DNA of 64,000 nucleotides from Aestuariibaculum suncheonense (GCF_014596935.1 NZ_JACVXC010000003.1:1-64000), one strand, 5' to 3'. Shown: positions 41,175 to 51,579, counted from the stretch's first letter. The notes: a model not told the origin generated them from the letters alone. Made by a program: numbers and translations.

Positions 41175-42386
41175 ATGAAGCTGTTATTTAATTTATGTCT
41201 GGGATTAACTTTATATAGTTGTGCAACTAAGCATCAGCAACCGTTAACCGTTAAAGCTTTACCTATTGATGGTCAAGTAGAAAGCAATCTGATTGTAGGA
41301 CCTTCAGTATTAAACGATCCTGACCGATTTGTTTGGGGAGGCAGTGTGGTAAAAGGTGATGATAACAAATACCATATGTTGTATTCTACCTGGGAATGCG
41401 GCGATTCTATTCCGCAATTTTCAGATTCATGGGTACTTAAATCTAAAATTGCCTATGCGGTTTCAGATTATCCGGATAGAGATTTTAAGTTTCAGAAAAT
41501 TATTTTAAAAGGACGAGTTTTAGAAGGTGACTCCACGGCTTGGGATGCACAAATGGTTCATAATCCTCATCTTAAGAAATTCAATAATAAATATTACCTG
41601 TATTATGGTGCGGGGAAAGATCCGGGGATTCAACCTGCAGGAAGTAAAGGTGAAGCCTTAAATAAACGCAATAGAGTACAGCAGAGTCAATGTATTGGCG
41701 TTATTGAATTCGATAGTTTTGAAGATTTAATGAATGGAAAATACAAACGATTCGACACCCCGCTTTTAGAAGCAAGAACAAGAGTGAAGCCTGACCATAT
41801 CGTTAATCCTTCACCTGAAGGTACAGAACCAAAGCCAGATAATATCATTGTGGTTAATCCGTCAGTAGTGCAACGTCCTTCTGATGGAAAGTATCTTTTG
41901 TATTTTAAAGGAAACTTTTATAATCCAGGATGGCGTGGTGTACATGGTGTTGCTATCGGCGATAGCCCAACAGGGCCTTTTACACCAACCGATAATTTCG
42001 TATTTGATATTAGAAATGAAGACGGTACAATTGCCAGTGGAGAAGATCCTTATGTTTGGTATCATAATACACGTAAAAAGTTCTATGTCGTGTTAAAAGA
42101 TTTCACAGGAAAAATTACCACAGGCCAACCGGGTTTAGCTATATTAGAATCTATTGATGGTATAAAATGGACAAAACCCGAACAATCCTTTTTCCTTAAA
42201 AAAGAAGTCGTTCTCAAATCTGGAGATACCCTTCATGTCAATCGATTAGAGCGTCCGCAGCTTTTAATTGATGGCAAAGGAAACCCTAAAGTGTTGTATG
42301 CCGCCTGTGCTTTGATTAACGTTAGCCCCACACAAAAAGGCGAATCGTTTAATGTGCATATCCCGTTAAAGGTTGAAAATAAATAG
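41175..42386 (+). CDS. GH43-like five-bladed propeller lipoprotein
   Basis: 403 residues. Lipobox LYSC with Cys16. The rest has the blade pattern of GH43/GH-F-clan or GH117-like propellers: DRFVWGGSVVKGDDNKYHMLYSTW, WDAQMVHNPHLKKFNNKYYLYYGAG, VVNPSVVQRPSDGKYLLYFKGN, ASGEDPYVWYHNTRKKFYVVLKD, LERPQLLIDGKGNP. Candidate acidic residues are Asp in the first blade and Glu in the EDPYVW strand. It is probably a polysaccharide-degrading hydrolase on the outer membrane; the substrate is unknown. It precedes a DoxX gene by 15 bp. Confidence 0.75.
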   Translation: MKLLFNLCLGLTLYSCATKHQQPLTVKALPIDGQVESNLIVGPSVLNDPDRFVWGGSVVKGDDNKYHMLYSTWECGDSIPQFSDSWVLKSKIAYAVSDYPDRDFKFQKIILKGRVLEGDSTAWDAQMVHNPHLKKFNNKYYLYYGAGKDPGIQPAGSKGEALNKRNRVQQSQCIGVIEFDSFEDLMNGKYKRFDTPLLEARTRVKPDHIVNPSPEGTEPKPDNIIVVNPSVVQRPSDGKYLLYFKGNFYNPGWRGVHGVAIGDSPTGPFTPTDNFVFDIRNEDGTIASGEDPYVWYHNTRKKFYVVLKDFTGKITTGQPGLAILESIDGIKWTKPEQSFFLKKEVVLKSGDTLHVNRLERPQLLIDGKGNPKVLYAACALINVSPTQKGESFNVHIPLKVENK

Positions 42387-42401
42387 TTACCTTCAGGCAA
42401 A

Positions 42402-42824
42402 ATGAAAAACATGCTTGTGAAAATATGTCTTCGTTTGGCGATTTCAACGGCTTTTCTTTCGGCAGTGGCCGATCGATTTGGGTTATGGCCATCGGAAGTA
42501 TCGGTTTGGGGAAATTGGAATAACTTTATTAATTACACACAAATTATAAACCCTTGGTTTCCGGAATCCGTAATCAATAGTGTTGGCGTTATAGCGACAG
42601 CAGCAGAACTTCTTTTTGCAATGTGTTTGATCATTGGATTTAAAACGGAGTGGGTTGCTAAACTTAGTGGTCTTTTACTATTGGTGTTTGGATTATCGAT
42701 GACCTTTTCTACTGGAATAAAGGGCGCTTTAGACTTTTCAGTATTTACAGCTTCGGCAGCGGCATTTGCTTTAAGTTTAATAAAAGAAAAGCATTGGAAA
42801 TTAGATAATTTATTAGAGAAATAA
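42402..42824 (+). CDS. DoxX family membrane protein
   Basis: 140 residues with four membrane segments; the first carries RLAISTAFLSAVADRFGLW, a DoxX-type feature, and the third is WVAKLSGLLLLVFGLSMTFS. Members act in thiosulfate oxidation or as electron-transfer partners, but in Bacteroidota the role is unknown. Gap of 15 bp to the propeller gene and 15 bp to the 2'-5' RNA ligase-like frame, so the three genes likely form one operon. Confidence 0.8.
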   Translation: MKNMLVKICLRLAISTAFLSAVADRFGLWPSEVSVWGNWNNFINYTQIINPWFPESVINSVGVIATAAELLFAMCLIIGFKTEWVAKLSGLLLLVFGLSMTFSTGIKGALDFSVFTASAAAFALSLIKEKHWKLDNLLEK

Positions 42825-42839
42825 AAGAGTTGTTACGGG

Positions 42840-43382
42840 TTGGATATAAAGACATATAATCTAAGAATTGTACCGCCATCGCCGGTTTATGACGAGGTTT
42901 TGGCTTTTAAAAAGACATTTATCGAGACCTTTGGAGATGAACCGTATTCCAAATCAAAGCCGCATGTCACTTTGGGCTTTTTCAAAATGGATACGGCTTA
43001 TGAAACATATTTAATAAAGTATTTAAGTGCGCTTTCTTTGTTTAAAGTATTTCAAATGAAAATACAGGGTTTTGACACGTTCACCTCTTCTAAAGCTTAG
43101 GTATTAAGTATTGTGTGCTCCGAAGATTTTAATAAGCTTATGAACGAAATTAAAATTATTTGGATTAGAGATGTACATAGAACTTTAAAATCTTTAAATC
43201 CTTGTACGACACCTCATATCACAATTTCTAAAACAAGAACAAGTGAAATGCTTCAGAATAGTTACGAGTTTTTTAGGTCAAAAAACTATACAAAATACTT
43301 TGAAGTCAGTCAGCTTGTTTTAGTTTCCCGATACGAGAACAAAACCTGGGATTGGGAACATCGTATAGATTTAACTCATTAA
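42840..43382 (+). pseudogene. 2'-5' RNA ligase-like gene interrupted by an in-frame stop
   Basis: One frame runs from TTG 42840 to the stop at 43380-43382, broken only by TAG at 43098-43100. The part before it (86 residues) has the first 2H-phosphoesterase motif HVT (His42-Thr44), and the part after it has the second, HIT (codons 126-128). Both are needed for activity of this fold. The frame and homology-like pattern continue on both sides without shift (SKA, stop, VLSIVCSED). It is therefore a recent nonsense pseudogene, a sequencing error, or a read-through gene. Internal ATG 43140 could at most express the second half. Confidence 0.75.
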
Positions 43383-45112
43383 ATAATGAGTCTAACATCG
43401 CCTAATTCTTCAATACGATAAGGGAATTTATCACCTGGTGAACCAATAAACATAAAATTAATAGGTATACGCCAGCGTTCTGAAAGTTCTTTAATTTTCT
43501 CAGGACCAAAAGTACCGGGTTCTTCAATAAATTCAATATCAATGTCTGGGTAAGCACGGTCTAAAACTTCCACATCTATTTTTAACTTTTCTGAACCATG
43601 AGTTTTGTTTCCTAAAACAGATACAATTTTTAAACGTCTTGTATTTTCATTGCTTTCAATGTATTGCAGGACTTTGTTGAGCGTGGCAACATCATCGTGA
43701 TTGGTGAAAAACACAAAGCGTTGTGAGTTGATACGATGAATAGCGTGTTTAATTTTCACATTGAGATATTTAAAAATGGTTTTCTTTTCAGGGGTGATAT
43801 AGTCTAAGAAAAACAGAACCGCTTTTAATATCGCGATACGATAAAGCATAAACCCAATAACTAACATGGCTGGAATAAAATATTCTAAAAACACATTTAA
43901 ATCTTCAGGGTTCAAAATAATATTTCCTATTAATGCAATACCTACACCTGCAATAGCAATGAGCAATTGTACCCAGCCAGCAACTTCTGGTCGAGGTAAA
44001 TTTCTCCGGTTTATTTTTAAAAGCATATTGCCAAAACTGAATAAAATCATCACACACAAAAAAGCTATGGTATAAATGCCTGCCAGAGATTCTAAATCAC
44101 CCTGAGTAATCATTAGGATCGAGGTAGATAATAAAAAGAAAGCTATAAAAATAAGATATGAACTTCCGCGTTTATTCTTTGTAAGAAGCACTTTAGGAAG
44201 AATTCTATCAAGTGCCATGCGTTCAACCAGTCCGCCAACACCAACATAAGACGTAAGTACAGCCCCACTTAATACTAAAGCCGCATCGATAGATACCAGA
44301 TATAATAACCAGTTGCCTCCGGTTAAATGCCCCATAAAAGACAGTAAAGTGTCTTCCTTATGGCTAATAGTTGCTAATGGAATGATTGATAAAGCTAAAA
44401 ATGCCAATAAGGGATTGAATACCGTAACGATAATCCACATATTTTTTAAGGTCTTTCTAAAAACACCTTTTTTTTGTTCTTCAACATAGTTCGCTGAACT
44501 TTCAAAACCACTAATTCCCAACATGGCTGCAGAAAATCCAAAGAATAATGCGGTTGCTATACTGCCTTTTACCGGAGCCTTAAAATTTTCAATAAGCACG
44601 TCAAATCCATTAGTAAATAAGAAATACAAACTGAATAAACATAGGACTACTAGGGAGCTTAAATGAAAGATGAAGATAAAAACAGCCACTTTAGACGATT
44701 CTCCAATACCTAAAATTACCAGTCCCATAAACACAAATAGTAAAATGATAGTAGCGTATACAATAGGAATGTCACTCCATAAACTATGAGCATATTTAAT
44801 AGCTTCGGTCGATGAAATCACAGCTGTAGCCATATAGGATAACACCGTTAAGGTTGCTGCAAAAGAGGCTGTCGATTTTTTAGTGGTGTTTAATAAAGCA
44901 TTGTAAGCACCCCCATTTAAAGGTAAAGCTCCAACAACTTCACCATAAATTTTTCGATATAAAAATAAAACAGCCGAAACCAGAAGTAGTGAAATCCATG
45001 CATATTGCCCTGCATACACGATAGATAGGGCTGAAACATACAAACAAGAAGAACTAATATCGTTACCACAAATAGCCGTTGCAGCTAATTCGTTAAGTTG
45101 CTTTTTAGACAT
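43379..45112 (-). CDS. APC-family amino acid permease with cytoplasmic C-terminal domain
   Basis: 577 residues. About twelve membrane segments (residues ~10-440), with the APC landmarks GNDISSSCLYVSAL and YRKIYGEVVGALPLNGGAYNALLN near the start and FFGFSAAMLGISGFESSANYVEEQ in TM6. The last ~125 residues are soluble and alternate strands and helices (RFVFFTNHDDVATLNKVLQ, RLKIVSVLGNKTHGSEKLK, RWRIPINFMFIGSPGD), similar to a universal-stress-protein-like fold, which might sense a ligand. Substrate unknown. Its stop overlaps the end of the RNA ligase-like pseudogene by 4 bp. Confidence 0.85.
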   Translation of the reverse strand: MSKKQLNELAATAICGNDISSSCLYVSALSIVYAGQYAWISLLLVSAVLFLYRKIYGEVVGALPLNGGAYNALLNTTKKSTASFAATLTVLSYMATAVISSTEAIKYAHSLWSDIPIVYATIILLFVFMGLVILGIGESSKVAVFIFIFHLSSLVVLCLFSLYFLFTNGFDVLIENFKAPVKGSIATALFFGFSAAMLGISGFESSANYVEEQKKGVFRKTLKNMWIIVTVFNPLLAFLALSIIPLATISHKEDTLLSFMGHLTGGNWLLYLVSIDAALVLSGAVLTSYVGVGGLVERMALDRILPKVLLTKNKRGSSYLIFIAFFLLSTSILMITQGDLESLAGIYTIAFLCVMILFSFGNMLLKINRRNLPRPEVAGWVQLLIAIAGVGIALIGNIILNPEDLNVFLEYFIPAMLVIGFMLYRIAILKAVLFFLDYITPEKKTIFKYLNVKIKHAIHRINSQRFVFFTNHDDVATLNKVLQYIESNENTRRLKIVSVLGNKTHGSEKLKIDVEVLDRAYPDIDIEFIEEPGTFGPEKIKELSERWRIPINFMFIGSPGDKFPYRIEELGDVRLII

Positions 45113-45337
45113 AATTAGGCCATTTTAATTGTTTGGCAAGTGTTTAATCTAAACTATAGTACTACTAATTTATGATTTTTTGTGTGGTTAATCGATTTAA
45201 AACAAAATTATTATATCCTAATATCTGACGCGATTTCATACATAGTATTTATATTATGTTTCAAAATAAACTAAAAAGAGACCATCTCAGAAATTTACTG
45301 ATGAAATGATGTGAAAAGCATAGACAACAAAACATGC

Positions 45338-45351
45338 CTCAATTAATTGAG
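45338..45351. promoter_or_regulatory. 14-bp palindrome upstream of the formylglycine-generating enzyme gene
   Basis: CTCAATT and AATTGAG form a perfect palindrome, 6 bp before the first of two -7-like elements (45357-45364). It could be an operator. The 351-bp gap 45113-45463 contains only this and the promoter elements, and no gene. Confidence 0.35.
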
Positions 45352-45356
45352 AATTG

Positions 45357-45402
45357 TATATTTGAAAACTTAAAGATTGATTAACGGCAATTGTTATATT
45401 TG
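45357..45402 (+). promoter_or_regulatory. Two candidate -7 elements of the formylglycine-generating enzyme gene
   Basis: TATATTTG occurs at 45357-45364 and again at 45395-45402, both exact TAnnTTTG matches. The second has a TTG 15 bp upstream, slightly closer than usual. The start codon follows 62 bp after the second. Confidence 0.4.
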
Positions 45403-45463
45403 TCTCTGTAATTAAGAGATGTTTCACCTGGATTCATTTTCAAAACGTTAAAAGTTTCTATTA

Positions 45464-46567
45464 ATGAAAATAAATTTTAATACATATAAGTACATTTTTA
45501 TCTTTTCTGCAGCTGCACTGTTTAATTGCAAAAATGAAAATAAACAAATCACATCTATTTCAAAAGGTACATCTCAATTAAATTCCACAGGTGTTCCAGA
45601 AGGCTTAAAAACACCAGCGGGTATGGTGTGGGTAGAAGCAAAAACGTTTACGCAAGGCGCAAAACAAAATGATAAATTAGCGTTACCTAGAGAAAAGCCA
45701 GGACATACAGTGTCTGTCGATGGTTTTTTTATAGATGCTACCGAAGTTACTAATAAGCAATTTAAGGCTTTTGTAGAAGCTACCAATTATGTTACTGTAG
45801 CTGAACGACCGATTGACTGGGAAGATTTAAAAAAAGAACTTCCAGAGGGTACACCAAAACCACATGATTCGGTATTGAAACCTGGAAGTTTAATCTTTAA
45901 TAAGGATGTAAAACAGGTCGCTAATATGCGAAACTACGAACAATGGTGGCGCTGGCAAGTGGGGGCTGATTGGAAACATCCTGAAGGACCGAATAGTTCA
46001 ATTGAAGGCAAGGATAATTTTCCGGTGGTACATATCGCATTAGAAGATGCCTTGGCGTATTGTAAATGGGCTGGACGCAGGTTACCAACCGAAGCAGAAT
46101 GGGAATCGGCAGCACAAGGAACGCATAGAGAAAATATTTACACTTGGGGTAATAATCAGGAGGTGTTAAACGAAAAAGCGAATACCTGGCAAGGTGTTTT
46201 TCCTGTTAAAAATGAATCGAAAGATGGTTTTGAATTGATTGCACCAGTTAAATCCTATCCAGCAAATACCGTTGGGATTTATGATATGTTGGGGAATGTT
46301 TGGGAATTGACTAGCGATTTATTTAACGAAAACTATTATACTCAAATCGATCCTAATGAGGTGTTAACTAACCCCATAGGAGCAGATAAAGGTTATAGCA
46401 TAGGTAAACCTTATATTGAAGAACATGTTATAAAAGGCGGTTCATTTTTGTGTAACGCTTCGTATTGTGCGAGCTTCAGGATTTCAGCAAAAATGGGAAT
46501 GGAGCCTAATTCAAGTTCAGATCACATTGGTTTTAGAACCGTTCTGACTCCGGATATGCTAAAATAA
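45464..46567 (+). CDS. Formylglycine-generating enzyme (sulfatase-activating) lipoprotein
   Basis: 367 residues. Lipobox near ALFNC (Cys22). The FGE-sulfatase fold starts with GMVWVEAKTFTQG and HTVSVDGFFIDATEVTN and has WWRWQVGADWKHPEGP and YCKWAGRRLPTEAEWE. The active-site pair Cys330 and Cys335 is intact in GGSFLCNASYC, as in true FGEs that bind copper and convert Cys of sulfatases to formylglycine. That favours real FGE activity over the many cysteine-free relatives. An envelope location is inferred from the lipobox. No sulfatase gene lies in the window. Confidence 0.88.
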   Translation: MKINFNTYKYIFIFSAAALFNCKNENKQITSISKGTSQLNSTGVPEGLKTPAGMVWVEAKTFTQGAKQNDKLALPREKPGHTVSVDGFFIDATEVTNKQFKAFVEATNYVTVAERPIDWEDLKKELPEGTPKPHDSVLKPGSLIFNKDVKQVANMRNYEQWWRWQVGADWKHPEGPNSSIEGKDNFPVVHIALEDALAYCKWAGRRLPTEAEWESAAQGTHRENIYTWGNNQEVLNEKANTWQGVFPVKNESKDGFELIAPVKSYPANTVGIYDMLGNVWELTSDLFNENYYTQIDPNEVLTNPIGADKGYSIGKPYIEEHVIKGGSFLCNASYCASFRISAKMGMEPNSSSDHIGFRTVLTPDMLK

Positions 46568-46600
46568 TTAAATTCAGATTTTTATGGAAACAGATAAAAA

Positions 46601-46640
46601 AATCCCGAGCTCGTGGAAAACCGAGTCCGGGAATCTTTAA
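46601..46640. terminator. Terminator between the FGE gene and the convergent secreted protein gene
   Basis: TCCCGAGCTCG (46603-46613) pairs with CGAGTCCGGGA (46622-46632) with one mismatch and one wobble pair, flanked by an A run and a short T run. Confidence 0.7.
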
Positions 46641-46655
46641 CTAACTAATAAAAAT

Positions 46656-47285
46656 CTAATTTCTCTTTTTCATTTTCTTTACTTTACCATTTTTCTTGTA
46701 ATAGTAATATTTATCATCGTTATCGAAATGCATGTTGTTATTCCATGAATCGTTTTGAACATCACAATAATCTGCATGACGATTATCTATATTTATATAT
46801 CCTCTTGTAGAAACAATTTGTCCCCAGTTGTTGTAATTAACTATTAATCCGCCAACTTGGTTTAGTGTGTTGTTTCTTCCTCGGCCGTAACCAATAAAAA
46901 CAGAGCCTATTTGAGTTACATTTCCTGTACGGTCGTAATTAATTGGTACATTTCCTACAACACGAATCATGCCATTTCTATCTCTTGAGATATAATTTCT
47001 GTTTGGCGAAGTTGAAGTATAGTTAATATTCACTCTTGGTCCGCTATAAGATGCATTAATAGAACTTCTTCGGGTATTAAAATTATAATAGTCTTCAGTA
47101 TAAAGGAATTCATAATCAAAATTTCCATCAGGAAATACCGAGAATTCGATACCGTGTTCTACAAAAGTAATAGGTTGTACATAACGATAGTGTTTAGGGG
47201 TATTTGTTGTTAAATTTAAATCTAAAGCCATTACACTATTCATGTTAAGCAGTATGCCTGCAAATAAAAGTACTAGTGTTTTCAT
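46656..47285 (-). CDS. Secreted protein of unknown function
   Basis: 209 residues from ATG 47285; ATG 47291 adds two residues. Signal peptide to about residue 20 (NSVMALDLN). The mature part is rich in Asn, Tyr, Arg and Gly, with repeated beta-strand-like segments (GIEFSVFPDGNFDYEF, VNINYTSTSPNRNYISRDRNG, IGSVFIGYGRGR, VGGLIVNYNNWGQI) and a Lys-rich tail KKNGKVKKMKKRN. Periplasmic or outer-membrane associated. No family function known to me. Confidence 0.7.
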   Translation of the reverse strand: MKTLVLLFAGILLNMNSVMALDLNLTTNTPKHYRYVQPITFVEHGIEFSVFPDGNFDYEFLYTEDYYNFNTRRSSINASYSGPRVNINYTSTSPNRNYISRDRNGMIRVVGNVPINYDRTGNVTQIGSVFIGYGRGRNNTLNQVGGLIVNYNNWGQIVSTRGYINIDNRHADYCDVQNDSWNNNMHFDNDDKYYYYKKNGKVKKMKKRN

Positions 47286-47453
47286 AATCATTCATTTTTC
47301 AGATTGTACCTACTCATTAGCTTTTCGGTTTCCGCTTCGATTATCTATTTTACAATTTGCGTGCCAAAAATGTAAGTAATTGTTTATCAGTAGTATTTGG
47401 TTTTTTAGGGTATCTAGATTTTTATTATTTTTATGATAACCAACCTTTATCAG

Positions 47454-48431
47454 ATGAAAAAATCTCTGGAAACTTGTAAAAATTGTGAAAATAAATTTGA
47501 GCAAGGTTTTAATTTTTGTCCGTATTGCGGACAGAAATCAAATGATGAACTTACTGTTTCAGTGTTGTTCCAAAATACAATAAGTAACTATTTTTCGGTT
47601 GATGCCCGCTTTTTTAAAAGCTTCATTCCATTAATGTTTAAGCCGGGATACCTGGCTAATCGATTTGTGGAAGGCAGACGATTACTTTACCTGCATCCTG
47701 CTCAAATGTATTTGTTTATTTCGGTGGTGTTTTTCTTTTTATTTTCCTTTATAAGTCGCGATCAGGTTAAAACGGTAAATAATGTTTTAAAAAAAGCAGA
47801 GATTCCTGTTGTTGATCATGATAGTTTGAAAACCCAGAAAATAGATTCTTTAAAAAATGTAACTACTGCTGATTATATTATTAAAGATGATTTCTCTTTT
47901 AATGAAAGAGCAGTAGATTCGTTAATAGCAATAGACGCTCCCAAAGAAGCGATTTACAAAGTGATGGGGATGGATAGTGATGCAGGATTTTTTAAACGTA
48001 GGTTTTACACGCAAATTTTGAAGTTTTACGAGCAACGTAATGGCGGCTCCATTTTACAAGCATTTTACGATAGTATTCCTATAGCTATGTTTTTTCTGTT
48101 GCCTATTTTTGCTTTGATTTTAAAATTACTTTATTACAAACGCACGCCATTTTCATTCCATTTAGTATTTAGCTTGTATTTCTTTGCTTTTGTATTTATG
48201 ACGTTTAGCTTTTTGGTTTTGGTAGATTTGATTTGGAAACCTCAATCCTGGCTAAATTCGTTAGTTACTATTTTGGTTTTTATTTATTTCTATATAGCTG
48301 TTTTACAGTTTTATAAGCAGAGTAAATTGAAAAGTTTGTTTAAAAGTATTATTACGGTATTTTCTTTTCTTATTATGGTTATTCCAGCTGCAAGTGCGGT
48401 GATGTTTATAGTTGCCTTTTTATTTTATTAG
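47454..48431 (+). CDS. DUF3667 membrane protein with N-terminal zinc ribbon
   Basis: 325 residues from ATG 47454. A zinc-ribbon, CKNCENKF...CPYCGQ (about 7-28), leads into the DUF3667 core: NYFSVDARFFKSFIPL, GYLANRFVEGRRLLYLHPAQMYLF. Four to five membrane segments follow, with a long non-membrane loop (~110-200). The family is widespread in Bacteroidota; function unknown. ATG 47433 would add seven residues. It converges with uvrA and shares a terminator with it. Confidence 0.83.
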   Translation: MKKSLETCKNCENKFEQGFNFCPYCGQKSNDELTVSVLFQNTISNYFSVDARFFKSFIPLMFKPGYLANRFVEGRRLLYLHPAQMYLFISVVFFFLFSFISRDQVKTVNNVLKKAEIPVVDHDSLKTQKIDSLKNVTTADYIIKDDFSFNERAVDSLIAIDAPKEAIYKVMGMDSDAGFFKRRFYTQILKFYEQRNGGSILQAFYDSIPIAMFFLLPIFALILKLLYYKRTPFSFHLVFSLYFFAFVFMTFSFLVLVDLIWKPQSWLNSLVTILVFIYFYIAVLQFYKQSKLKSLFKSIITVFSFLIMVIPAASAVMFIVAFLFY

Positions 48432-48436
48432 AATAA

Positions 48437-48464
48437 AAAAGACCTAAGAAAACTTAAGTCTTTT
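48437..48464. terminator. Bidirectional terminator between DUF3667 gene and uvrA
   Basis: AAAAGACCTAAG (48437-48448) pairs with CTTAAGTCTTTT (48453-48464) with one mismatch, and A and T tracts flank the stem. Confidence 0.8.
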
Positions 48465-48486
48465 ATTGCTTAATTTGAGATTTTTG

Positions 48487-51267
48487 CTAGAGTTTGTCTT
48501 TTAAGTATTTTCCTATTAAAGAATCCGTTTTTACAATATCTTCAGGTGTTCCCGTTGCTACTAAATTGCCCCCATGTTCACCGCCATTCGGCCCTAAATC
48601 GATAATGTGATCGGCACATTTTATAAGTTCAATATTATGTTCTACAACAATAATAGAGTGTCCTATTTCAATCAAAGCATTAAATGATTTAAGAAGCTTT
48701 TTAATGTCATGAAAATGTAATCCTGTAGTTGGCTCATCGAAAATAAAAAGAGCTTTTTCCTTACTATTGCCTTTGCCTAAAAAAGAAGCTAACTTAATGC
48801 GTTGCGCTTCACCGCCGGAAAGCGTCGAGGAACTTTGTCCTAAAGTAACATAGCCAAGACCTACATCCTGAAGTGGTTGTAGTTTGTTTTTGATCTTAGT
48901 TTCATCGTTAGCTTCAAAAAAGGTGATTGCATCATCGATGGTCAGATTTAAAATGTCGTCGATATTTTTATTAGCGAATTGTACTTCTAAAACTTCTTTT
49001 TTAAATCGTTTTCCTTTACAGGTTTCACATTCCAAGTGCACATCGGCCATGAATTGCATTTCAATGGTTACTTCACCTTCGCCTTTACAAGTCTCACAAC
49101 GTCCGCCATCTACATTAAATGAAAAATGTTTTGCCTGATAATTTCTAAGTTTGCTTAATTTTTGTTTAGAGTACAAAGCTCTAATGTCATCATAAGCTTT
49201 GATATAGGTAACCGGATTGGATCTGGATGAACGCCCAATAGGGTTTTGATCTACAAATTCAATATGCTTTATGTTGCTAAAATTCCCGTCTAAATCGGTA
49301 AACTGACCTGCTTTATCACTGAAATCGGTTAGTTTTTTCTGTAGAGCAGGGAATAAAATCTTTTTCACTAGTGTGCTTTTTCCACTTCCCGAAACTCCGG
49401 TTACTACAGTCAGCATACCTAAAGGAAAACGCACATCAATGTTCTTTAAATTGTTTTCGCGAGCTCCTAAAATGTCTACGTAATATTTAGAAGCACGACG
49501 TTTTTCTGGAATTTCAATTTTCAATGATTCATTTAAATACTGAGCTGTTAACGATTTTGAATCAAGTAATTCAGAATAAGTTCCGCAAGCCACAACCTCA
49601 CCACCAAACGTTCCGGCTTCGGGACCGATATCAATAATGGTGTCTGCTGCTTTCATAATATCTTCGTCGTGTTCTACAACAATTACAGTGTTGCCTAAAT
49701 CACGTAATTGCTTTAAGACTAATATTAATCTTTCGGTATCTTTAGGATGCAAACCAATACTTGGTTCATCTAAAATATACATCGAGCCTACAAGGCTGCT
49801 ACCTAATGAAGTGGCTAGATTAATACGTTGACTTTCTCCTCCAGATAAGGTATTAGATTTACGATTAAGTGTTAAATAATCTAAACCTACATTCGATAAA
49901 AATGTTAAGCGATTATTGATTTCTTTTAAAAGGCGATCAGCAATTTTAGTGTCATGTTCGTTTAATTCAAGATTTTTGAAAAACACAGTCAATCGATCCA
50001 AAGGCATCTCTACCAAGTCGGTAATGGTGGCTTCAGCAATTTTTATATAATTCGCTTCAACACGTAAACGCTTACCATTACAGGCTTTACATTTGGTTTT
50101 TCCGCGGTAGCGTGACAGCATCACACGATTTTGTATTTTATAAGCTTTAGCTTCTAATTCAGCAAAAAAGGAATTTAAGCCCTCGAAATATTTATTGCCA
50201 TCCCAGATGAGCTGTTTTTGCTCATCATTTAATTGAAAATAAGGTTTATGGATAGGGAAATCGAATTTATGAGAGTTATTTACCAATTGGTCTCTGTACC
50301 AACTCATACTTTCGCCACGCCAAGGAAAAATAGCATTTTCATAAATGGATAAAGCAGTATTAGGTATTACTAAATCTTCGTCAATACCAATAATATCACC
50401 GTAACCTTCACATTTAGGACAAGCGCCGTAAGGGTTATTGAAACTAAACAGATGCACATTTGGCTCTAAAAAGCTCATGCCGTCCAATTCAAATTTATTG
50501 GAGAAATGTCGCAAGTCATTATCTGATAAGGTCTCAATAAAACATTCGCCTTTACCTTCAAAAAACGCCGTTTGAATAGAGTCTGCTAAACGATTATAGA
50601 AGTCTTCTTCATTTTTTATAACAATACGATCGACAACCAATAGAACATCATCTTTTTCAGTCAAGTATTCAGCTTCATCAATGCGAATAATATTGCTGTT
50701 AACTTTTATTCTTGCATAACCTTGTTGGGCAAGCGTGTTAATCTTGTCATTCATTGCTCGACCTTCTTCTAAATGAATTGGCGAAAGCAGCAATAGTTTT
50801 TCACGTTCAGGAAACGTTTTTAAATACTCCAGAACATCAGTTACCGTGTCTTTTTTAACTTCCAAACCTGAAATAGGCGAGTAGGTCTTACCAATACGGG
50901 CAAATAACAACTTTAAATAGTCATAAATTTCGGTACTGGTTCCTACGGTCGATCGAGGATTGGTTGAATTTACCTTTTGTTCGATGGCAATAGCCGGGGC
51001 AATTCCTTTGATATAATCGACTTTAGGTTTGTTCAAACGCCCTAAAAATTGACGTGCATAACTCGATAAACTTTCAACATAGCGACGTTGCCCTTCAGCG
51101 TATAGCGTATCGAAAGCTAAGCTAGACTTTCCTGAACCTGATAAACCTGTGATAACCACCAGTTTGTTTCGCGGTATAACAACATCTATGTTTTTTAAAT
51201 TGTGCAATTTTGCACCTTTTATGATGATATTTTCTTTCGGATTTACTTCAGAAATAGTGGTATTCAT
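48487..51267 (-). CDS. uvrA: UvrA, excinuclease ABC subunit A
   Basis: 926 residues, full length for UvrA. Two ABC ATPase units: Walker [21 protein letters not shown] near residue 40 with signature [12 protein letters not shown], and Walker [19 protein letters not shown] near 620 with signature [12 protein letters not shown]. Zinc modules CPKCEGYG and CKACNGKR, and [10 protein letters not shown] with CETCKGKR, are visible. UvrA dimers find helix-distorting DNA damage and load UvrB. The region 51268-51579 upstream (312 bp) contains only promoters. Confidence 0.97.
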   Translation of the reverse strand: MNTTISEVNPKENIIIKGAKLHNLKNIDVVIPRNKLVVITGLSGSGKSSLAFDTLYAEGQRRYVESLSSYARQFLGRLNKPKVDYIKGIAPAIAIEQKVNSTNPRSTVGTSTEIYDYLKLLFARIGKTYSPISGLEVKKDTVTDVLEYLKTFPEREKLLLLSPIHLEEGRAMNDKINTLAQQGYARIKVNSNIIRIDEAEYLTEKDDVLLVVDRIVIKNEEDFYNRLADSIQTAFFEGKGECFIETLSDNDLRHFSNKFELDGMSFLEPNVHLFSFNNPYGACPKCEGYGDIIGIDEDLVIPNTALSIYENAIFPWRGESMSWYRDQLVNNSHKFDFPIHKPYFQLNDEQKQLIWDGNKYFEGLNSFFAELEAKAYKIQNRVMLSRYRGKTKCKACNGKRLRVEANYIKIAEATITDLVEMPLDRLTVFFKNLELNEHDTKIADRLLKEINNRLTFLSNVGLDYLTLNRKSNTLSGGESQRINLATSLGSSLVGSMYILDEPSIGLHPKDTERLILVLKQLRDLGNTVIVVEHDEDIMKAADTIIDIGPEAGTFGGEVVACGTYSELLDSKSLTAQYLNESLKIEIPEKRRASKYYVDILGARENNLKNIDVRFPLGMLTVVTGVSGSGKSTLVKKILFPALQKKLTDFSDKAGQFTDLDGNFSNIKHIEFVDQNPIGRSSRSNPVTYIKAYDDIRALYSKQKLSKLRNYQAKHFSFNVDGGRCETCKGEGEVTIEMQFMADVHLECETCKGKRFKKEVLEVQFANKNIDDILNLTIDDAITFFEANDETKIKNKLQPLQDVGLGYVTLGQSSSTLSGGEAQRIKLASFLGKGNSKEKALFIFDEPTTGLHFHDIKKLLKSFNALIEIGHSIIVVEHNIELIKCADHIIDLGPNGGEHGGNLVATGTPEDIVKTDSLIGKYLKDKL

Positions 51268-51290
51268 AAGTCTTAAAAGGAATGATATCG

Positions 51291-51298
51291 CAAAGATA
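51291..51298 (-). promoter_or_regulatory. -7 element of uvrA
   Basis: The minus strand reads TATCTTTG, an exact TAnnTTTG match, 23 bp upstream of the start codon. No clear -33 TTG and no SOS-like box are seen. Confidence 0.5.
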
Positions 51299-51441
51299 CT
51301 AAAGTATTTATTCTGTTAATTATATTATTCTTTAAATGAAATTATCTCAACATTTTCACTTCAAATTTAGTTGAATATCAATTTTTTAAGATAAAAGTGA
51401 TGCAAATTATCGACTTAAGAATAAAAAAAGTCGCAATATTT

Positions 51442-51471
51442 TTGTTTTAGGAATGATTGTTGTTATATTTG
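51442..51471 (+). promoter_or_regulatory. Promoter of the ECF sigma gene
   Basis: TTG at 51442-51444, a 19-bp spacer and TATATTTG at 51464-51471 match both elements of the Bacteroidota consensus. Transcription near 51477 would leave a leader of about 100 nt. Confidence 0.65.
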
Positions 51472-51579
51472 AGTCTATTAATCAATTATACAAACTAACA
51501 CAATCGCGCCTATAGTATAACATTACTTTAAAATTTATAACCCCAAAAGCTTGGAAGTTCTCTTCTGGCTTAAAAAGTA

